Assembly: GCA_903858555.1 (NCBI GenBank)
Contig: CAIOJG010000090.1
Span: 1 to 9,718, forward strand
Direction of reading: 5' to 3'
Origin: Candidatus Magasanikiibacteriota bacterium
GTDB lineage: Bacteria > Patescibacteriota > Patescibacteriia > Magasanikbacterales > GWA2-37-8
DNA: 9,718 nucleotides
Below, piece by piece: positions 5,863 through 9,718 of the stretch. The position numbers and the translations under genes were made by a program. A model generated the notes under the pieces. The model saw only the letters and a list, made by a program, of their open reading frames with translations. It did not search any database and was not told where the DNA came from. Within the stretch, counting starts at the first letter, position 1. The number at the start of each line of letters is the position of its first letter.

Positions 5863-8214
5863 TTAGTCTATTATTTTAGGTGTAAAATATCGGGCGAGTA
5901 AATATACCGCGCCGCTAGCCACAGTCACAATCAAGATAAAGAGAAATTTTAGAAGAGGTGTTCCCGACAAGGAAGACAAATTAAAAAATGAGAATAGGAT
6001 TGGGATACTAAAAGCAATGTATAATATCAAAATATCAATTAGTCCAAATAGGGCTAATTGTTTTTTTTGTAGTGGGGTAGTGATACCGTTGTAAACGCGG
6101 GGTGTTAACGAGAAAAAAACAAAACCTAAGAAACCAAAAGCCATCAGCGTTACCGTATTTGATTCGTTTGATAAACCGTAAACTTGATTCAAAATAAAAA
6201 CCGCGGACGTACCAAACGCTTGAATTAAAGCCGCAAAAAAAGCGAATGGTACTACGCGTCTCAAAAAAGGTTTTTCACTTACTTTGGTGGCTTTTTTGGA
6301 TGGACGTATGGTCCAATAGGATATCAGTGCCCCCGGCATGGCGACGGTTAAATAATTTATTAGTGTAATATTAAAAGGGGTGAGTGGAAAAGCATAGCCA
6401 TCAACACTAATAATGCAGAAAAATAAAAATCCTAGAAATGCTTGGTTTAAAAAGATGCTGGCAAAAATTTCAATATTACGAATAATACTGTCCGCCAGAT
6501 TGACACCGTCCGGGAGAGCCGCAAAACTATTGTTGGTAAGAACTACCGATGCCAGTTGTCGTGTCGCCGGGGCGCCGTCAAACATGGCGATGCCGAGGTC
6601 TGCTTTTTTTATAGCCAGCGCGTCATTGGCCCCGTCGCCAACCATGGCGGTGAAACTATGTTTTTTTAAGGCCTGAATAATTTTTTCTTTTTGTTCAGGC
6701 ACAATTTGCGCAAAAATAGTATAATTGGTCACTCGTTCAAAGTAATCTTCATCAAGCCATTTAGAAAGTTCGTCTCCGGTGATGCTGATATTAGAATTGT
6801 TTACACCGGCTGCCGCGGCCACGGCACTCACGGTTGTTTTGTTGTCGCCGGAAATAATTCTAATTTTTACTCCGCGATCTTGAAAAAAAGAAACTGTGTC
6901 TTTAATGCCATCTCTTAAATTATTGAAGAAGACAAAAACCGCTACAATAGATAATTTTGATTCCGATAGATTTTCCGGGATAACAGAAGAGTTGGTTTTG
7001 ACAACCGCCACAATACTTTTGCCCATAGCGGTGTGCGCCTCGAGAATTTTTTCTAGCCAACGTTTTTCGGCGGCATTTTTTAGATGTGGTAAAAATACAA
7101 TCGGTGCCCCTGCTAAAATGCAGATTTTAGATTGATTATTTTGTATGGTTACGCCACCATATTGTCGCCAAGAGGAAAAGCCCAGAGCCGAAGTAGTTTT
7201 GCCGGAAAAATCATCGTTTAAAAATTTTCTGACTGCTTGAATTGTTTGAGAGGTGTCATTGGTGCCGTGTAGATAAGCGGCGGTTAATTTAGATGCTTCG
7301 GTTTCGGTAATTTTTGGAGGCAAATGCATTTTTTCAACCGTGAGAAAATTTTCGGTGAGTGTGCCGGTTTTATCCATGCAGAGATTTTTTATGCGACCGA
7401 GTTTTTCGGTGGCGTTTACTTCCTGTAACAAAACATGGCGTTTAAATAAATGGGCAGCCCCGTAGGCGAAAAAAATCGTGACCGTAAATACGAGCCCCTG
7501 AGGTACGATAATGCTGGTAAGCGCGGCAACATTTAAAACCAATTCTACCGCGGTTTGGTTGATTAAAAAACCACGGATCAACACCGCTATCAATACCGCG
7601 ACTAAAATATATCCGGCATTTTTAATAACTGTCTCGACCGCGCGTTGAATGGACGATGTATTGACGGAATATTTTTTTATCCCCGAAGTCATACGCGCGA
7701 TGCGGCTATCTTTGGAAAGAGTTTCAACTCGCATTTTTCCTGAACCAGAGGTAACAGCACTGCCGGCTTGTAAATGGCCGCCAACATTTTTAGAGATAGA
7801 ATTAGATTCACCGGTTATTAACCCCTCGTTTATTTCAAAGGTAAGTGCTTCCAACAATACACCATCACAAGGTATTTGATCGCCGATTTTTAAAACGATA
7901 GTATCATTTTTTTGGATAAAATCAGTCAAAATAGTTTCGGTCGAACCGTCTTCTTTTAAACGTTCGATGTGTGGTGCGGTCAATGATTGGAGTTTATCAA
8001 GTGTGCGCCAAGAATGAATATCTTGAGCCAGACCAAGAGAAATATTGAAGACCGATAATACGCCCAGGAAGACGGCGACCTGGTTGGCGCCAAAAATAAA
8101 TAACAATATCACCACCGCAAAAATTATCGCGTTGGTCAAAATAAAAAAATTTCTAAAAATGATAAAACCCAAGTCTTTTAGTTTGGAATTTTTAAAAGCC
8201 GTATTGTCGGACAT
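5863..8214 (-). CDS. P-type cation-transporting ATPase, CtpE-like
   Basis: This is an ATP-driven cation pump of the cytoplasmic membrane, 783 residues. The actuator domain contains TGES (134-137). The phosphorylation site is DKTGT with Asp281. The nucleotide-binding domain is short, with AGAP (368-371) in place of the usual KGAPE. The hinge and HAD motifs are SGDNKTT (455-461) and VGDGANDALAIKKAD (525-539). About ten hydrophobic segments can be placed: two near 17-66, two near 200-250 and six after 580. There is no N-terminal metal-binding CxxC domain, and the fourth membrane segment has PQGL (238-241) rather than a CPC motif, so it is not a copper- or zinc-type pump. The length and the GYAFPLTPFNITLINYLTV block resemble the CtpE group; mycobacterial CtpE is linked to calcium uptake. 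The ion here is not established. It is transcribed alone, with no visible Shine-Dalgarno. Confidence 0.88.
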   Translation of the reverse strand: MSDNTAFKNSKLKDLGFIIFRNFFILTNAIIFAVVILLFIFGANQVAVFLGVLSVFNISLGLAQDIHSWRTLDKLQSLTAPHIERLKEDGSTETILTDFIQKNDTIVLKIGDQIPCDGVLLEALTFEINEGLITGESNSISKNVGGHLQAGSAVTSGSGKMRVETLSKDSRIARMTSGIKKYSVNTSSIQRAVETVIKNAGYILVAVLIAVLIRGFLINQTAVELVLNVAALTSIIVPQGLVFTVTIFFAYGAAHLFKRHVLLQEVNATEKLGRIKNLCMDKTGTLTENFLTVEKMHLPPKITETEASKLTAAYLHGTNDTSQTIQAVRKFLNDDFSGKTTSALGFSSWRQYGGVTIQNNQSKICILAGAPIVFLPHLKNAAEKRWLEKILEAHTAMGKSIVAVVKTNSSVIPENLSESKLSIVAVFVFFNNLRDGIKDTVSFFQDRGVKIRIISGDNKTTVSAVAAAAGVNNSNISITGDELSKWLDEDYFERVTNYTIFAQIVPEQKEKIIQALKKHSFTAMVGDGANDALAIKKADLGIAMFDGAPATRQLASVVLTNNSFAALPDGVNLADSIIRNIEIFASIFLNQAFLGFLFFCIISVDGYAFPLTPFNITLINYLTVAMPGALISYWTIRPSKKATKVSEKPFLRRVVPFAFFAALIQAFGTSAVFILNQVYGLSNESNTVTLMAFGFLGFVFFSLTPRVYNGITTPLQKKQLALFGLIDILILYIAFSIPILFSFFNLSSLSGTPLLKFLFILIVTVASGAVYLLARYFTPKIID

Positions 8215-8220
8215 GGTATA

Positions 8221-8253
8221 AATTTATGGTATGGTTATTTTACACCATAAATT
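8221..8253. repeat. 10-bp perfect inverted repeat, operator-like, upstream of the P-type ATPase
   Basis: AATTTATGGT (8221-8230) and ACCATAAATT (8244-8253) are exact reverse complements with 13 bases between them. The element lies directly upstream of the ATPase start at 8214 and spans its candidate -10 (8237-8242). It could bind a dimeric regulator or form a hairpin in the leader. Confidence 0.55.
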
Positions 8254-8280
8254 GAGTTTAATCCAGGTTATTTACACCAT
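8233..8280. repeat. Direct repeat pair GGTTATTT(T)ACACCAT in the divergent promoter region
   Basis: GGTTATTTTACACCAT (8233-8248) recurs as GGTTATTTACACCAT (8266-8280), differing by one T. The shared TACACCAT cores are 32 bases apart, close to three helical turns. Copy one contains the candidate ATPase -10 and copy two contains the -35 of the glycosyltransferase promoter, so one DNA-binding protein could control both genes (inference). Confidence 0.6.
8237..8265 (-). promoter_or_regulatory. Candidate promoter of the P-type ATPase
   Basis: On the minus strand TGGATT (plus 8260-8265) and TAAAAT (plus 8237-8242) are 17 bases apart, giving an RNA start near 8230 and a leader of about 15 bases. 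The -35 matches the consensus at only three of six positions, so the promoter may be weak or activator-dependent. Confidence 0.4.
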
Positions 8281-8300
8281 TATATGGTTTATGCTATAAT
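8271..8300 (+). promoter_or_regulatory. Extended -10 promoter of the family 4 glycosyltransferase
   Basis: TGCTATAAT (8292-8300) is a perfect extended -10 element, with TTTACA (8271-8276) 18 bases upstream of TATAAT. RNA would start near 8307, giving a leader of about 20 bases to the ATG at 8327. Confidence 0.75.
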
Positions 8301-8326
8301 CAGGGCTAGTGAATTTAAACTTTTTT

Positions 8327-9499
8327 ATGAAAATTTTGATTGCGGCGGATACTTACTATCCCAATGTGGATGGGGCGTCGTACTTTACTCAGCGCTTGGC
8401 CAGTCAGCTAAAAAAACGCGGTCACGATATCTTGGTGATCGCTTCTTCTTCTACCCGTTACACTACCACTTTTTCGCATGATGGGGTGGCGTGTCTGGGG
8501 GTTTTTTCTTGGCCATCGGTATTTCATAAAGATTATCGTTTCTCTCCTCCGTATTTGATTAAACGACAGATATTTGAAGCGATAAAAAATTTTAAACCCG
8601 ATGTGGTTCATATTCAGGGTCATTTTATGATTGAGCGCACGGTAGCCAATATTGCCAGAGAACTGGGAATTCCAGTGGTGGCCACCAATCATTTTATGCC
8701 GGAGAATCTTTTACACTATGGACATTTACCGGCCAGAGTTGAACATAAATTGGCCAAGCTCGCTTGGAAAGATTTTTGCGGAGTTTTTAAAAAAATACCG
8801 ACTATCACTACGCCTACTAAAACCGGAGCCGATGTCTTAAAAGATAATGGCTTGTCACAGCCGGTCATCGCGATATCGTGCGGAATTGATTTGCAAAGGT
8901 TTAACCCAAAAAATTCCGGTGATTATTTGCGCAAAAGATTTAATCTTCCAAATGTTCCGGTGCTTTTGTCGGTAGGTAGGTTGGCGCCAGAAAAAAATGT
9001 TGAGCTCACTATTCGGGCTTTTTCAATGTTGCCTCCTCAAACTAAAATTCATTTGGTAATTGTTGGTAGTGGTACTGAGCGAGAGCGATTGGAAATTTTG
9101 GTGACTGAGCTTGGTATTCGTGATAAAGTGACTTTTACCGGTTTTATACCAGATGAGGATATGGCCGCAGTCTATGCGTTGTCTCATGTTTTTGTGACTG
9201 CTGGTGAGGCCGAGTTACAGAGTCTGGTGACGATGGAAGCGATGGCGACCGGTTTGCCGGTGGTGGCGGTGCGCGCGGTGGCTTTGCCGGAGCTGGTTCA
9301 TGAAAATGAAAATGGCTTTTTATTTGAGACTGGTGATGCCAAAAGTATGGCTACATATATAGAACGTTTATTTACGGATGAAGCGCTACACTCAAGAATG
9401 TCACAAAAAAGTTTGGAGATTATTAGTAAACATGATATTGAAAAAACAATTCCGGCTTTTGAGAAATTGTATGAGCGGGCGATAAATGGTATAATGTAA
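8327..9499 (+). CDS. Glycosyltransferase family 4 (GT-B fold), diacylglycerol glucosyltransferase-like
   Basis: It transfers a sugar from a nucleotide-sugar donor with retention of configuration, in the cytoplasm or at the inner membrane face. The start chosen is ATG 8327 (390 residues), because MKILIAADTYYPNVDGAS is the canonical N-terminus of this group. A GTG at 8309 would add only six residues and lies at the predicted RNA start. The N-terminal acceptor domain has DVVHIQGHF and TNHFMPENLLHYGH (120-133), resembling the acceptor region of diacylglycerol glucosyltransferases and PimB-like mannosyltransferases. The donor domain has GIDLQRFNP (186-194), SVGRLAPEKN (215-224) and the EX7E motif, Glu296 to Glu304, in AELQSLVTMEAMATGLPVVA. 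No signal peptide is visible. Glycolipid synthesis is a reasonable guess, but family 4 substrates cannot be assigned from sequence. The promoter of the downstream microprotein lies inside its 3' end. Confidence 0.9.
   Translation: MKILIAADTYYPNVDGASYFTQRLASQLKKRGHDILVIASSSTRYTTTFSHDGVACLGVFSWPSVFHKDYRFSPPYLIKRQIFEAIKNFKPDVVHIQGHFMIERTVANIARELGIPVVATNHFMPENLLHYGHLPARVEHKLAKLAWKDFCGVFKKIPTITTPTKTGADVLKDNGLSQPVIAISCGIDLQRFNPKNSGDYLRKRFNLPNVPVLLSVGRLAPEKNVELTIRAFSMLPPQTKIHLVIVGSGTERERLEILVTELGIRDKVTFTGFIPDEDMAAVYALSHVFVTAGEAELQSLVTMEAMATGLPVVAVRAVALPELVHENENGFLFETGDAKSMATYIERLFTDEALHSRMSQKSLEIISKHDIEKTIPAFEKLYERAINGIM
9467..9495 (+). promoter_or_regulatory. Extended -10 promoter inside the glycosyltransferase 3' end
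   Basis: TGGTATAAT (9487-9495) is a perfect extended -10, with TTGTAT (9467-9472) 17 bases before TATAAT. RNA would start near 9502, 23 bases before the ATG of the 22-codon frame at 9525. Its position suggests the small frame has its own transcript. Confidence 0.6.
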
Positions 9500-9524
9500 A
9501 TATTAATTTACTATATGTAATCAT

Positions 9525-9593
9525 ATGGCAAAAAGTGATAGTCGTAATCAGGGGAGAGAAAAAAAGAAACCAAAGAAAGATAAAAAGAAATAG
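9525..9593 (+). CDS. 22-residue lysine-rich microprotein
   Basis: The frame ATG 9525 to TAG 9591 encodes MAKSDSRNQG followed by REKKKPKKDKKK. Half of the second part is lysine, the peptide has no hydrophobic segment, and it would be strongly basic and unstructured, so it could bind nucleic acid or ribosomes (inference). A good extended -10 promoter sits 30 bases upstream, and no terminator separates it from the glycosyltransferase. No Shine-Dalgarno is visible, as for the other genes here. The MAKSD...REKKKPKK pattern resembles very short conserved basic proteins I associate with Patescibacteria, but I cannot confirm this without a search. It could also be chance coding in an A-rich stretch. 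Confidence 0.5.
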   Translation: MAKSDSRNQGREKKKPKKDKKK

Positions 9594-9652
9594 TAGAAAT
9601 AAAATAAAAAGCCCGCGTATTTTTTCAGCACACTCGCTTTTGGTAAATTAAC

Positions 9653-9716
9653 AAATTTTGTCCACGAAAAATGTCAAACTCGCTTCGCTCAAACATGACA
9701 TTTTTCTACAAAATTT
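9653..9716. repeat. Large nested inverted repeat with GAGCGAAGCGAG core, probable bidirectional terminator
   Basis: The outer arms AAATTTTGT (9653-9661) and ACAAAATTT (9708-9716) enclose perfect inner arms AAAAATGTCA (9667-9676) and TGACATTTTT (9696-9705). The 19-base centre contains CTCGCTTCGCTC, which is GAGCGAAGCGAG on the other strand. The T run ending the inner stem suits a terminator for the microprotein transcript, and the A run suits one for a gene entering from the right. It resembles dispersed intergenic repeats of Patescibacteria (recollection, unverified). Confidence 0.65.
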
Positions 9717-9718
9717 AT

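Noticed and set aside
9606..9626. AAAAA-GCCCGCGTA-TTTTTT as an intrinsic terminator after the microprotein
   Set aside because: A and T runs flank a GC-rich centre, but the centre does not pair well with itself. The inverted repeat at 9653-9716 is a much better candidate.
1..9718. CRISPR array, insertion sequence, riboswitch or prophage
   Set aside because: No regularly spaced repeats, transposase, integrase or conserved riboswitch-like leader was seen on either strand; leaders are too short to hold a riboswitch.

Overview
The window is AT-rich and gene-dense, with small intergenic gaps and almost no Shine-Dalgarno sequences. Several things together suggest a Patescibacteria/CPR-type genome: the archaeal/fungal-type aspartate-semialdehyde dehydrogenase, the tRNA without encoded CCA, the tiny lysine-rich microprotein, and an intergenic inverted repeat with a GAGCGAAGCGAG core. 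This placement is inference, since no ribosomal or phylogenetic marker is present.

Layout. Positions 1-626 (minus) hold the N-terminal part of a membrane protein of GT-C glycosyltransferase character that runs off the left edge. A tRNA-Ser(GCT) with its own promoter and a bidirectional terminator follows (649-815). Positions 827-5854 hold four genes arranged as two divergent two-gene operons around a 127-bp promoter region. To the left (minus) are aspartate kinase then aspartate-semialdehyde dehydrogenase. To the right (plus) are carboxy(nor)spermidine synthase and carboxy(nor)spermidine decarboxylase. Positions 5863-8214 (minus) encode a CtpE-like P-type cation ATPase, convergent with the decarboxylase. 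A divergent intergenic region with duplicated operator-like sequences separates it from a family 4 glycosyltransferase (8327-9499, plus). A 22-residue lysine-rich microprotein (9525-9593) and a large inverted repeat (9653-9716) end the window.

How the genes work together. The four central genes form a continuous route. Aspartate is phosphorylated and reduced to aspartate beta-semialdehyde. The semialdehyde is reductively condensed with a diamine (putrescine or 1,3-diaminopropane) to give carboxyspermidine or carboxynorspermidine, which is then decarboxylated to spermidine or norspermidine. No lysine, threonine or methionine genes lie beside them. The aspartate kinase and dehydrogenase may therefore serve polyamine synthesis rather than amino-acid synthesis here. 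This is the most interesting feature of the window. The glycosyltransferase and the GT-C protein point to cell-envelope glycoconjugate or glycolipid synthesis, and the ATPase to cation transport; neither has a visible link to the polyamine unit.
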